Positions 17,642 to 26,474 of a stretch of DNA of 64,000 nucleotides are shown one piece after another. The stretch is from contig CAYTGR010000010.1 in the NCBI GenBank assembly GCA_964437445.1, positions 1-64,000 of the forward strand, in the 5' to 3' direction. The stretch is from CAYTGR01 sp964437445. GTDB taxonomy: Bacteria > Chloroflexota > Anaerolineae > B4-G1 > SLSP01. Numbering within the stretch: the first letter of the stretch is position 1; each line of letters begins with the position of its first letter. The notes beneath the pieces were generated by a model that was not told where the DNA came from, searched no databases, and was given only the letters and a program-made list of their open reading frames with translations. The translations under genes were made by a program, and so were the position numbers.

Positions 17642-19159
17642 TCAGCGGTGAGCGGAAGGCAGGCCGGTCGGCGGGGTACCCCATTGCCGGGCCAGGGCCA
17701 CGGCGCGTTGCCAGCGCTCATAGCCGGCATCGCGGATGTCGGCCGGCAGCTGCGGCTCAAAGCAGTGGCGTTCGCCCGGCAGCGGCGGGAGCGCGGTCTC
17801 GTCGGGCCAGAAGCCGGCAGCCAATCCTGCCAGGAGCGCGGCGGCCCGTGCGGTCGTCTGCGGGAAGGCGGGGCGGATGACGGGCCGCCCGGTCAGGTCG
17901 GCCTGGATTTGACAGGCCTCGTCGCTGGCCGAAAGCCCGCCACCGACGTGGAGCCGGTTCACCCGCAGCCCGGTATCGGCCTCGATGGTCTCCAGGATGG
18001 CGCGCACCTGGTAGCCGATAGCTTCCAGGAAGGCGCGGGCGATGTGGGCGCGTGAGGTGCCGAGCGTCAGGCCGAGGAGGGTGCCGCGCGCGTTGCGGTC
18101 GTGGTAGGGGACGTTGAGTCCGGTGAAGGCCGGGATGAAGATCACGCCGCCGGCATCGGGAACGGTGGCGGCCAGCGGGCCGATCTCGCTCTCGCTGGTC
18201 AGGAGTTGGGCGCTCTCGCGCAGCCAGCGGACGCCGGCGCCGGTGACAGTGGTATCGGCCTCCAGGCAGTAGGTCTGGCCCAGCCCCAAATCCCAGGCGT
18301 AGTAGACGTTGAGATTTTCCTGCTCCGGGGCCTGCGCGCCCAGGAAGACATCCACAAATGAGGCGGTGCCGTGGGTGCATTCGGCGTCGCCGGGCTGCCG
18401 GCAGTCGTAGCCGAAGAGCGCGGCCTGCTGATCCCCGATCATCGCCAGCACCGGGACGGCTGTGCCCTGGAGGTGCAGGACGCCGTAATCGTAGAGCGTG
18501 GGCCGGGCCTCCGGCAGCGGATCGCGGGGGATGCCCAGGTAATCCAGCCACGCTTGCCAGTAGGTGCGGGCGCGGAAGTCGTAGAGGCCCATGGCCTGGA
18601 CCAGGGAAGTATCCATCTGGTGGCCGGTGGGCGTGCCCAGGGAGACCAGCAGCCACTCGGCGGAACCGCTGAGCCGGAGGGTGCCGGCGCGGGCCGCCGC
18701 CTGGATGACGGGGTCATGCCGCAGCCGCCAGGCCAGGTGCAGCGCGGAGCTGTAGGGGCCGGGCAGGTAGCCCAGCCGCTGGCGGTATTCAGCAGCGTGC
18801 TCCCAGCTGCTGATTGCTTCCACCAGCGGCAGCGTGCGGAGGTCCTGCCAGGTGATGGCGTGAGTGAGCGGCTGTCCGGTGCGCGCGTCCCAGGCGAAAT
18901 CGGTGTTGCGCTGGCAATCTATGCCGCAGGCGGCGAGCTCGTTGGGGCGACAACCGGCCTGGGCCAGCGCTTCGGCAATGGCTTCCGCGACGCCGGCGCT
19001 CAGCGCCAGCGGGTCCTGCTCCACCCAATCGGGCTGCGGGTAGAGCCGGGGGAGCGGGCGATAGCCATAACCGCGCAGCTGCCCTTCGCGGTCCAGGATC
19101 AGCGCCCGGCTGCCGCTCGTCCCCTGATCAATGCCTAACAGATAGGGTCGGTTGGACAT
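17642..19159 (-). CDS. FGGY-family carbohydrate kinase, glycerol-kinase-like
   Basis: The 505-residue kinase has the ASKHA fold. The N-terminal phosphate loop is GIDQGTSGSRA (9-19), GDQQAALFG carries the catalytic Asp, and an adenosine-binding segment lies near GGGLSASDEACQI. YPQPDWVEQDP and the QR motif resemble glycerol kinase. However, the glycerol-contacting QRET of GlpK reads QRNT here (Arg84, Asn85), so the Glu is replaced and the substrate may differ from glycerol. It is encoded between a HAD phosphatase and GH42, pointing to phosphorylation of a product of galactoside hydrolysis. Xylulokinase or another polyol kinase are alternatives. Confidence 0.85.
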   Translation of the reverse strand: MSNRPYLLGIDQGTSGSRALILDREGQLRGYGYRPLPRLYPQPDWVEQDPLALSAGVAEAIAEALAQAGCRPNELAACGIDCQRNTDFAWDARTGQPLTHAITWQDLRTLPLVEAISSWEHAAEYRQRLGYLPGPYSSALHLAWRLRHDPVIQAAARAGTLRLSGSAEWLLVSLGTPTGHQMDTSLVQAMGLYDFRARTYWQAWLDYLGIPRDPLPEARPTLYDYGVLHLQGTAVPVLAMIGDQQAALFGYDCRQPGDAECTHGTASFVDVFLGAQAPEQENLNVYYAWDLGLGQTYCLEADTTVTGAGVRWLRESAQLLTSESEIGPLAATVPDAGGVIFIPAFTGLNVPYHDRNARGTLLGLTLGTSRAHIARAFLEAIGYQVRAILETIEADTGLRVNRLHVGGGLSASDEACQIQADLTGRPVIRPAFPQTTARAAALLAGLAAGFWPDETALPPLPGERHCFEPQLPADIRDAGYERWQRAVALARQWGTPPTGLPSAHR

Positions 19160-19263
19160 AGGACCTCGTCAGGGAGCAGGAATGATGGAGCAGGGATAAG
19201 AGGGCATGGGTGAGTTCAGGCTGTTAGTTAACATGCTGGCGGCTAATGGTTGAGCGCTCAGGG

Positions 19264-20070
19264 CTAATCGCCGACGGCGGTAAGGAGCTCCGACAGGGTG
19301 TGGAGGACGTAGGTGGGCCGGATGGGCGAGGCGGCCAGCGCAGCCAAATCGGTAGCGCCGGTGAGCGCCAGCGCCGCATCCATGCCCGCGTTCAACCCCA
19401 TCTGGACATCGGTCTCCAGCCGGTCGCCGGTCATCAGGCAGCGGTCGGCGGGCAGCTGCACCAGTCCTAAGATCGCTTCAATCATGTAGGGTGAGGGTTT
19501 GCCGACTACGGCTTCCACGCGGGTGTTGGTGCAGGCTTCCACGGCGGCGATGATGGCGGCGGCGTCGGGTTCGCCGCCGCCGGGGACGGGACAGTAGCGG
19601 TCGGCGTTGGTGGCGAAGAAGCGCGCCCCGGCGCGGATGGCGTCAAAGGCGATTTGCAGCTTGCGGTAGACCAGTGTCCGGTCAAAGCTGGCGATGACGG
19701 CTTCTACCTGGCGCGCGTCTTCGGTTAGCGTGAAACCGGCGGCCTCCAGTTCCCGGCAGAGCGGCGGCTCGCCGATGACGAAGAGCCGCGCGCCGGGCAT
19801 CCGGCGGCGCAGGAACTCCACCATGACCACCGAGGAGTTGATGATGTCGCTGACCGGCGTGGGCAGCCCCAGCCGGGTCAATTTGGCCGCGTAGTCCTCG
19901 CGGGTGTGGGTGGGGTTGTTGGAAAGGAAAACGGTCCGCCGGCCCAGGTCACGCAGCCGGCTCAGGGTCTCCGGCACGGTGGGCAGGAAGGCATCGCCCA
20001 GGTAGATGGTGCCGTCCAGGTCAAAAATATAGGCGTCGTAGAGTCGGGTAGGTGTAGAGAAAAAGTCCAT
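19264..20070 (-). CDS. HAD-IIA family phosphatase (NagD/phosphoglycolate phosphatase-like)
   Basis: The 268-residue protein has the HAD motifs FDLDGTIYLG (I), LSNNPT (II), VGKPSPYM (III) and GDRLETD (IV). The C2-type cap of the NagD/AraL/PGP group lies between motifs II and III. Members dephosphorylate small sugar phosphates, glycerol phosphate or phosphoglycolate. It lies about 105 bases before the FGGY kinase and about 320 bases after the permease stop. A TATAAT (20123-20128, minus strand) about 55 bases upstream may give it its own promoter. Confidence 0.85.
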   Translation of the reverse strand: MDFFSTPTRLYDAYIFDLDGTIYLGDAFLPTVPETLSRLRDLGRRTVFLSNNPTHTREDYAAKLTRLGLPTPVSDIINSSVVMVEFLRRRMPGARLFVIGEPPLCRELEAAGFTLTEDARQVEAVIASFDRTLVYRKLQIAFDAIRAGARFFATNADRYCPVPGGGEPDAAAIIAAVEACTNTRVEAVVGKPSPYMIEAILGLVQLPADRCLMTGDRLETDVQMGLNAGMDAALALTGATDLAALAASPIRPTYVLHTLSELLTAVGD

Positions 20071-20122
20071 GTCTGATCACCTGAAAAAGTCGCGCCAGGC
20101 TATGTCGCGGGCGCGGAGTTCA

Positions 20123-20128
20123 ATTATA
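20123..20128 (-). promoter_or_regulatory. Possible -10 box of the HAD gene
   Basis: TATAAT on the minus strand lies about 55 bases before the HAD start. No good -35 is seen. Confidence 0.35.
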
Positions 20129-20161
20129 CCACTTATCCATGGCCTTGGGGCCTCCATAGGT

Positions 20162-20183
20162 AAAAAAGCAAAAACTTGCTTTT
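20162..20183 (-). terminator. Intrinsic terminator after the permease genes
   Basis: Read on the minus strand, an eight-base stem (20176-20183 with 20164-20171) and four-base loop run into six consecutive T. It follows the permease stop, so the transporter genes and the HAD-FGGY-GH42 genes may be separate or attenuated transcripts. The gene-free stretch 20071-20388 holds this element, the HAD -10 box and the heptamer hairpin at 20292-20362. Confidence 0.55.
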
Positions 20184-20291
20184 CCAGTGGAGTTATCTCC
20201 GCTGCACAAAGGCAGGCTTTGTATCCTGGCGCTGATAGCCTTATTTAACCCAAGTTGCTACCTTTGGTTGGCAAGGGTCATTTTCTCTTTT

Positions 20292-20362
20292 GACCACTGA
20301 CCACAAGACCGCGGCCCCCCTGTTTTAACCGCCGGGGGTCTGTGGTCAGTCGTCCGTGGTCT
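20292..20362. repeat. GACSACR heptamer array, inverted halves
   Basis: Units such as GACCACT, GACCACA and GACC (20292-20312) are mirrored by GGTC-type units (20335-20362) around a C-rich/G-rich centre, giving a long hairpin. Confidence 0.65.
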
Positions 20363-20388
20363 TCTGGCAGTGCTGGTGGCAATTTGCG

Positions 20389-21270
20389 TTATTTACTTGA
20401 TCCCAGCGTCAGCCCCTGGATGAAGTACCGTTGCAGGAAGACGAAGACCAGGAGGGTGGGGATGGTGGCCAGCAGCGCGCCGGCGGTGATGACGGGCCAA
20501 TCGGTGTTGTACTGGCCGCGCAAGGTTGCCAGACCGGCCGTCACCGGGCGGAGCGTGTCGGAACGCAGCAAGATGATGGCCCAGAGGTAGTCGTTGAAGA
20601 CCCAGGTGAATTCCAGCGTGCCCAGCGCCGCCAGCGAGGGCAGGCTCAGCGGCAGGATCATCTGCCAGTAGATGCGGAACTCGCTACAGCCGTCCACGCG
20701 CGCCGCGTCAATGATGTCGCCGGGCACGGTGCGCATGAAGTTGCGCAGCACGAACGTGCAAAAGCCCAGCTGGAAGGCGGTGTGGATCAGGATGAGCGAG
20801 CCGTGCGTGTCGTATAGCCCTAAGGTGTTGGTCAGTCGGAAGACGGGCAGGAGCAGGATTTGGAAGGGGAGCATGGTGCCGGCGACGAACATAAAGTAGA
20901 GCAGCAGGTTGCCCCGGAATTTGTAGCGCGCCAGGGCGTAGGCTGCCATGGAGGAGAGAAAGAGCATCCCCAGCAGCGAAGGCAGCGTGATGATGAAAGA
21001 GTTGACCAGGTATTTGGAGACGCGGGCACTGGTCCAGGCCTTGATGAAGTTGTCTAAAATCAATTTGGTGGGGAGGCTCCAAAAACCATGGGTGGTAATA
21101 TCATCCATGGTGCGGAAGGAGGTGATGAAGGCGGCAAAAACCGGCAACAGCCAGAGCAGGGTGAGCAGGGTGAGGCCGAGATACTGGAACAGCAGCCCCC
21201 AGCGGAAAGGGCGCTGGCGTTCCACGCGGCCGGCCTGGGTCAGAACTTCGGTTTTGGCAAGACTGCTCAT
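20389..21270 (-). CDS. Carbohydrate ABC transporter permease (MalG type)
   Basis: The 293-residue inner-membrane protein has six membrane segments and the coupling EAA motif DAARVDGCSEFRIYWQMILP, followed by the PSLAALG segment. It ends with FIQGLTLGSSK, the usual end of CUT1-class MalG-like permeases. It starts eight bases after the MalF-like permease and forms the second half of the translocation pore. No ATPase gene is present in the cluster, so a shared MsmK/MsmX-type ATPase encoded elsewhere is expected. Confidence 0.92.
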   Translation of the reverse strand: MSSLAKTEVLTQAGRVERQRPFRWGLLFQYLGLTLLTLLWLLPVFAAFITSFRTMDDITTHGFWSLPTKLILDNFIKAWTSARVSKYLVNSFIITLPSLLGMLFLSSMAAYALARYKFRGNLLLYFMFVAGTMLPFQILLLPVFRLTNTLGLYDTHGSLILIHTAFQLGFCTFVLRNFMRTVPGDIIDAARVDGCSEFRIYWQMILPLSLPSLAALGTLEFTWVFNDYLWAIILLRSDTLRPVTAGLATLRGQYNTDWPVITAGALLATIPTLLVFVFLQRYFIQGLTLGSSK

Positions 21271-21278
21271 GGGGCCTC

Positions 21279-22616
21279 CTAATACTCCAACTCGTCTTTG
21301 ATTACCCGCGAGAGGTAGAAGCCGATAAAGACCAGGCTGATGGCGAACAGCACCACGGCGATGGCGGCGGCATAGCCCATCCGGTAATTGTTGAAGGCTT
21401 CAATATACATGAAGTTAGCCAGCACCTGGGTGCTCTGTCCCCCGCGCGTCATAATGGAAACCAGATCAAAGGAGCGCAAAGAGTCAATGATGGAAATAAC
21501 GACGATGATGGTGGTGACGGGGGCCAGCAGGGGGAAGATGACATGCCGGAAGAGATTCCAGCGGTCGGCGCCATCCACGCGGGCGGCATCCACCAGGCTG
21601 GGATCCACATTTTTCAGGCCGGCCAGGTAGAGCACCATGACGTAGCCGACCTGACGCCAGACGGCTGCCCCGATCACGCACCAGATCGCCAATTTGCGGT
21701 CGCCTAACCAGCCGGGCAGGGGGGAGACGCCCAGCAGGCTCAGGAAGCCGTTGAGCAGCCCTAAGCGGGGATTGTAGACCCAGGCCCAGATCAACCCGAT
21801 GACCGGGAGCGAGAGCACCAGGGGCGCGTAGAAACTGACCTTGTAGAAGCGCCCGCCCTTCATCTCCTGGTTGAAGATCATCGCCATGCCCAGCCCTAAC
21901 GTGGTGGGGATGGTGATGAAGATGAGTAGCCAGCGCAGGTTGTTGCCGAGCGATTCCAGGAAGAGCTTGTCGCGGGTGAAAAGCCGGATGTAATTGGCCA
22001 GCCCCACGTAAGCCGGTTGGGAGACCGCGTCCCAATTGGTGAGGCTCAGGTACATCGTGTAAAAGGTCGGGCCGATGATCCAGACGAAATAGAGGGCCAG
22101 GGCCGGCAACAGGAACAGATAGGGCACCAGTTTGAACGGGATGGGCCGCCGGTTGCTCCGTTCCAGCCGCTCCAGGAGAGTTTGAACGCGCGGATGGGCC
22201 AGAGGCAATTGGAGGAGCATTCCTAACACGCCGGCCATCGTCACCCAAAAGCCCAGGCCGGGTTGTAAGCCGGGACGGCTGCCGATGGGAACCGGGCCTT
22301 TGAACGCCAGGACGAAGTAGCCCACCCCGACCAGGCCCAGCGCGAAGACCCCCAGCGAGGCTTCCCGGTTGTGGTCGGCGCTCAGGAACCCCCACAGGGA
22401 AAGCCCTACCCCCAGCAGCGTGAGCAACGGGATCAGCCAGATAAAGGGCACCGGTTTGGCGCTCACTGCGCCGTAGAGTTGATCGGCAAAAATACGGGCG
22501 CCGTTATCGGTGAGCAGCGTGCCGACCCAGGGCAGAAACAGGAAGGCAATCATGATCACCACCGTGCTGAGCAGAGCGACGGTGATCGCGGTTGAAAATT
22601 CCCACGACTCGCGCAT
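21279..22616 (-). CDS. Carbohydrate ABC transporter permease (MalF type) with N-terminal membrane extension
   Basis: This 445-residue permease has a CUT1 core in its C-terminal 290 residues, with EAA motif DAARVDGADRWNLFRHVIFP. It is preceded by an extra N-terminal region of about 155 residues with four predicted membrane helices. The extension makes it longer than typical family members of about 300 residues and recalls the extra helices of MalF. The ATG at 22616 follows AAGGGGGA. It lies about 150 bases after the solute-binding protein gene. Confidence 0.9.
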   Translation of the reverse strand: MRESWEFSTAITVALLSTVVIMIAFLFLPWVGTLLTDNGARIFADQLYGAVSAKPVPFIWLIPLLTLLGVGLSLWGFLSADHNREASLGVFALGLVGVGYFVLAFKGPVPIGSRPGLQPGLGFWVTMAGVLGMLLQLPLAHPRVQTLLERLERSNRRPIPFKLVPYLFLLPALALYFVWIIGPTFYTMYLSLTNWDAVSQPAYVGLANYIRLFTRDKLFLESLGNNLRWLLIFITIPTTLGLGMAMIFNQEMKGGRFYKVSFYAPLVLSLPVIGLIWAWVYNPRLGLLNGFLSLLGVSPLPGWLGDRKLAIWCVIGAAVWRQVGYVMVLYLAGLKNVDPSLVDAARVDGADRWNLFRHVIFPLLAPVTTIIVVISIIDSLRSFDLVSIMTRGGQSTQVLANFMYIEAFNNYRMGYAAAIAVVLFAISLVFIGFYLSRVIKDELEY

Positions 22617-22763
22617 ACGTTCCCCCTTTGGAGCAAAATCAGGGCCAGGCTCTCTGGCCAGGGTCCCAGGGTTCAGGATTTTATGGAAGCGCCCTTGTGG
22701 ATACAGAGGGGGATTGGGGTGCGGTCCCCCAATCCCCCAGAACCGGCGTTTACTCTTGCAGGG

Positions 22764-24116
22764 CTATTGTCCCTCGGCGAGCAGCCGCTGTCGTTCGGCT
22801 TCCAGGTCGGCCAGGATGGTGTCCAGGTCGTCCGGGTTATCCCAGAAGCGCATGAACCCCTCCATGCCAGCCTCCGCCATCGGCGGGGTGGTGTCGCGGT
22901 CGTAGAACTGGGCAATGAAGTCGGCGCTCTGGATCAGCTGGATCCCTTTCTGCGTGGCCGGCTTGAGGTTGCTCAGGTCCACATCCGTGCGGGTGGGCAG
23001 GCGGCCCAGCTCATCCAGGGCTTTCTGCTGCACTTCCTTGGAGCCCAGGTAGGCCAGGAAGGCTTCGGCGCCCTGGGGGTTGCGGGCGTTGGCGGAGATA
23101 AAGAACCCATCCGTGGGGGCGTCCTCGCCGACCGGCTGGTTCGGGTCAATGATGGGGAAGCGGAAGAAGTCCAGATCAGCTTCGGCCTCATCAGGATAGG
23201 AGTCGGTGATGAAGGCGCCCATCAGGTACATGGCGGCCTTGCCCTGCACCATCGGGTCAATGGCCTCCTGCCAGTCGTAGGCGGCCGGGTCTTCAATGAA
23301 GCACTTGTGATCAATGAGCTCTTTCCAGTGCTCAAAGGTCTTCTTGACCCGCGGATCGGTGTAATCCACCTTCAGGTCGGTCAGGTCAATGTGGAACTGC
23401 GGCCCGTTGGTGCGCATGTTCAGGTAGTCAAACCAGGCCGCGGCGGGCCACTTGAAGCGGGCGCCGATGGTGAAGGGGGTGATGCCGGCCGCGTTCAGCT
23501 TATCGCAGGCGGTCAGGAGCTCGTCCCAGGTCTCAGGGGCCTTCTCAATCCCGGCCTGCTTGAACAGCGAGGGCCGGTAGTAGATCGCCCACCAGTAGTA
23601 GGAGGTCGGCAGGAAGTATTTCTTCCCGTTGTAGGTCGCCAGCGCTTTGAACCCAGGGGCGTACACATCATCAAACTTGTCGGCGGCCCAGGCCGCATCA
23701 AAATCCTTGACCAAGCCCTTATCAATGAAGAACCGGGTCCGGTTGCCGGCGAACCAGGTCAACACATCGGGGGCCGGATTCGCGGTCAGGTAAGCGCGGA
23801 TGGCCTGCTTGAAGTCCTCGTGGGCGATGATGGAGTGCTCCACCGGCATCTCCGGGTGCTGTTCGTTCCAGGCCTTGACGATGGCCTCGTCAAAGGCGCG
23901 GGGCAGGGGGTCGCCGTTGTAGGAGTTGTACATGACCGTCTGCACGGCCACCGGCACCTCTTTGGTCACTTCCACGGTCACAGTCTTTTCCACGGTAACC
24001 GGGACTTCCTTGGTAACTTCAATGGTTTGCGGGGTGGGGGTGGGGCCGCAGGCGGCGAGGATAAAGGCGGCGATGAAGATGACGCTCAGCAATGACCACA
24101 GCTTTGGGCGCAACAC
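22764..24116 (-). CDS. Sugar ABC transporter solute-binding lipoprotein
   Basis: The 450-residue CUT1 solute-binding protein has a lipoprotein signal peptide with lipobox ILAAC. A linker containing EVTKEVP units, frequent in Chloroflexota binding proteins, follows. I chose the GTG at 24116, after AAAGGAG; an upstream TTG would add 14 residues before the signal peptide. The mature part shows the family 1 solute-binding fold with LTWFAGNRT and a conserved AMYLMGAFI segment. It is the first transporter gene after the LacI regulator. The GH42 gene in the cluster suggests a beta-galactoside ligand. Confidence 0.9.
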   Translation of the reverse strand: MLRPKLWSLLSVIFIAAFILAACGPTPTPQTIEVTKEVPVTVEKTVTVEVTKEVPVAVQTVMYNSYNGDPLPRAFDEAIVKAWNEQHPEMPVEHSIIAHEDFKQAIRAYLTANPAPDVLTWFAGNRTRFFIDKGLVKDFDAAWAADKFDDVYAPGFKALATYNGKKYFLPTSYYWWAIYYRPSLFKQAGIEKAPETWDELLTACDKLNAAGITPFTIGARFKWPAAAWFDYLNMRTNGPQFHIDLTDLKVDYTDPRVKKTFEHWKELIDHKCFIEDPAAYDWQEAIDPMVQGKAAMYLMGAFITDSYPDEAEADLDFFRFPIIDPNQPVGEDAPTDGFFISANARNPQGAEAFLAYLGSKEVQQKALDELGRLPTRTDVDLSNLKPATQKGIQLIQSADFIAQFYDRDTTPPMAEAGMEGFMRFWDNPDDLDTILADLEAERQRLLAEGQ

Positions 24117-24192
24117 GGCTATTTCTCCTTTCAATTCAATTTGCAAGTGATTGATCAATTAAAATTCGCCTGACGTAATGCTACGCTTGGGG

Positions 24193-25236
24193 TTATCCGG
24201 GTCCTGCAAACTTTGGGCCGCTTTCACCTCCTTTCACGGGTGCAGTTGAACTACGGATGATCAATTGCGCCGGCAGGCGTAAATGTTGCGGCTCTAAAGC
24301 GGGGTTTTCCAACCGGCGGATCAGCAAACGCACAGCTTCCCGGCCAGAGAGGGCCATATCCTGGCGGATGGTGGTCAACGGCGGGTCAAAGTAGGCCGTC
24401 AGCGGCATATCGTCAACGCCGACGACGGAGATGTCGGCCGGAACCTGGTAGCCGGCTTCCCGCAGGGCGCGAATGGCCCCAATCGCCATGCGGTCGTTCT
24501 GGGCAAAGAGCGCCGTAAAGGGGAGCTGCTGCGCCAGCCAGTGCTGAACGGTCACGACGCCGCTGGTGGCCGACCAGTCCCCTTCTACAACCAACGCCGG
24601 ATTGGGGGTCAGGCCGGCGGTGCACAAGGTGGCTTCGTAACCCGTAATGCGGTCTTTGGTGCAATCCTCGTTGGCCGGGCCGGTGATCATGGCGATCTGG
24701 CGGTGGCCCAGCTCCAGCAGGTGCTGGAGGGCCAGCCGGGCAGCGGCCTCATCATCCAGCGCGACCGAGTCGGGGGCCTCCGGGCGGGGGCGCGCCCCGA
24801 CCAGCACCACCGGGAAATGGGCGGGCAGGTGCTGGTGGCGGCCGTCGGCATAAGGGTTGATGACCAGCAGCCCATCCACCCGCTGGCTGGAGACCAGCTC
24901 TTCCACCAGGGGGGCAAAGCTGGCTTCGTCGGCGGCCGAGGTGGAGAGGACAAAGTAACCCTGTTCGCGCGCGGCGGCCTGGGCCCCCTCTATGATGGAG
25001 GCGAAGGTGTAATCGGTCAGATTGGGGGCGATGCAGGCCAGGGCAAAAGTCCGCCCGGCTGCCAGCGAGCGGGCACTGGCATTGGGCCGGTAGCCTAAGG
25101 CCGCAATAGCGGCTTCTACCCGGGCCCGCGTCTCCGGCGTGACCCGTTCATGGGCGTTGAGCACGCGCGACACGGTCTGGTGAGAGACGCCAGCCTGGGC
25201 CGCCACATCGCGGATGGTGATACGGGAACGATTCAT
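24193..25236 (-). CDS. LacI-family transcriptional repressor
   Basis: The 347-residue regulator has an N-terminal helix-turn-helix (TIRDVAAQAGVSHQTVSRVLN, residues 7-27) and hinge helix (NASARSLAAGR). A periplasmic-binding-protein-like effector domain with the typical VDDMPLTAYFDPPLTTIRQD segment follows. It heads the minus-strand sugar cluster. A double palindrome with central CG lies 34-57 bases before its start and downstream of a consensus promoter, so self-regulation and control of the cluster are likely. The effector is probably a sugar from the imported galactoside. Confidence 0.93.
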   Translation of the reverse strand: MNRSRITIRDVAAQAGVSHQTVSRVLNAHERVTPETRARVEAAIAALGYRPNASARSLAAGRTFALACIAPNLTDYTFASIIEGAQAAAREQGYFVLSTSAADEASFAPLVEELVSSQRVDGLLVINPYADGRHQHLPAHFPVVLVGARPRPEAPDSVALDDEAAARLALQHLLELGHRQIAMITGPANEDCTKDRITGYEATLCTAGLTPNPALVVEGDWSATSGVVTVQHWLAQQLPFTALFAQNDRMAIGAIRALREAGYQVPADISVVGVDDMPLTAYFDPPLTTIRQDMALSGREAVRLLIRRLENPALEPQHLRLPAQLIIRSSTAPVKGGESGPKFAGPG

Positions 25237-25269
25237 GACCCCTCACGGCTTGAACCTGTTGGGTGGGGA

Positions 25270-25293
25270 GTGACCGGTCACGTGACCGGTCAC
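25270..25293. promoter_or_regulatory. Double LacI-type operator
   Basis: Two abutting perfect copies of the palindrome GTGACCGGTCAC (25270-25281 and 25282-25293) together make a 24-base palindrome. The central CG is the hallmark of LacI-family operators. The site is just downstream of the -10 box. Confidence 0.85.
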
Positions 25294-25304
25294 ATTACGT
25301 TCAC

Positions 25305-25333
25305 ATTGTACCGTAAAACGGCTAATTTGTCAA
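25305..25333 (-). promoter_or_regulatory. Promoter of the LacI gene and sugar cluster
   Basis: On the minus strand TTGACA (25328-25333), a 17-base spacer and TACAAT (25305-25310) precede the double operator. Confidence 0.85.
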
Positions 25334-25364
25334 GTAGGAAAATTAATTGGCGAGGATGGGGCGT

Positions 25365-26438
25365 TCAGGGCCCCCAGGCGGGGGCGGCCGCGCCCGGCAA
25401 GCGCGCAGTGACGCGGCCGGTGGTGGCCTCTATCAGCCAGACGGCGGGTTGAGGGGTGGGCTGTCCCAGCGGCAGCTGCACCAGGGCCAGCTGGCGTCCG
25501 TCGGCGGACCAGACCGGATGGGCAAACGCCGCGGCCGGGTCGCCGGGCAGCTCCTGCAGGACGCCGGTAGCGGCGGCTACCAGCACGGGTTGCGCTCCCA
25601 GCATCAGCGCGCCCCGGCCCTCTTCGTGTTCGTGGGTAGGCTCATCGCCGGTGGGCGGCGCGGCGAATGACTGGCGCAGGAGGGCGATCCATTCACCGGT
25701 GGGACTCCAGGCCAGCGCCTCGGCCTGCATGGGGGACTCGGCTAAGGTCAGCGGCACGGTCAGCCGGGTGCGGGGGTCCACGATCACGGCCGGCCCGCTG
25801 AGCAGGATGACCGCCAGCTGCGTGCCGTCGGGGCTCCACGCCGGTTGGCCGGTGGCAGCCAGGGGCAGCGTGAGGACGGTCCCGGCGGCCAGGTCGGCTA
25901 TGACCAGACCCTCGGCTGTGGGCCAGGCCAGCTGTTGGCCGGTGGGCGCCCAGGCGGGGGAGCCGGTGGCCAGGCCCAGCGTGCGGGCGTCTCCGCTGGC
26001 GGGCTGCATGACCCAGACCGGGGCCGGGAGCGGATCGCCTTCCACCCAGGCCAGCCACTGCCCATCGGGCGACCAGGCCGGCGCACGGCAGGGGGCCGAG
26101 CAGCGGTGCAAGGGGCGGGGAGCGCCCTTTTGTCCCGGCGTCCACAGCGCTAACGTCTGTTCGGCGCCGGTCACGACCGCGAAGGGCGCGCCAGGGGCAA
26201 AGGCGGTCACATCGGCCAGGAGGGGCTGCACTGCGCCGGCTTCATCCAGCGTAGCCAGGTGCCAGCCCTCGGCCGTGCGGGCCAGGAAGTAGAGGCGGTT
26301 GGCCGGCGGGAGTGGCGTCGGGGCCGCGCAGGCAGCCAGCACCAGGGTCACCACCAGGGCCAGGTTGATTCTGATGCCCAGCCCCCAACCCCGGAACGAC
26401 CGCCGACGGCAGACCACAGACCACGGAACTTTGCGCAA
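25365..26438 (-). CDS. Lipoprotein with TolB/WD40-like beta-propeller
   Basis: The protein of about 350 residues has a lipoprotein signal (NLALVVTLVLAACAAP) and then repeated propeller blades marked by APAWSPDGQWLAWV, SPAWAPTGQQLAW, QPAWSPDGTQLAV, ALAWSPTGEWIAL and HPVWSADGRQLALV. It is probably an extracytoplasmic scaffold or sensor; no catalytic residues are apparent. The start is uncertain. The first 15 codons lie within a GACSACR heptamer array and no start has a good Shine-Dalgarno, so the true start may be a GTG at about 26417 or a weaker codon closer to the signal peptide. Confidence 0.75.
   Translation of the reverse strand: MRKVPWSVVCRRRSFRGWGLGIRINLALVVTLVLAACAAPTPLPPANRLYFLARTAEGWHLATLDEAGAVQPLLADVTAFAPGAPFAVVTGAEQTLALWTPGQKGAPRPLHRCSAPCRAPAWSPDGQWLAWVEGDPLPAPVWVMQPASGDARTLGLATGSPAWAPTGQQLAWPTAEGLVIADLAAGTVLTLPLAATGQPAWSPDGTQLAVILLSGPAVIVDPRTRLTVPLTLAESPMQAEALAWSPTGEWIALLRQSFAAPPTGDEPTHEHEEGRGALMLGAQPVLVAAATGVLQELPGDPAAAFAHPVWSADGRQLALVQLPLGQPTPQPAVWLIEATTGRVTARLPGAAAPAWGP
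26403..26428. repeat. GACSACR heptamer array overlapping a gene start
   Basis: Three or four units (GACGGCA, GACCACA, GACCACG) fall on the predicted N-terminal codons of the propeller lipoprotein. Confidence 0.55.
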
Positions 26439-26474
26439 CGCCGGTTTGGCTTCCTGAACAAAAACCGCCGGGCT

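Noticed and set aside
22683..24095. 470-codon open frame opposite the solute-binding protein gene
   Set aside because: Gly/Val-rich shadow translation with no recognisable domain; the minus-strand lipoprotein is certain.
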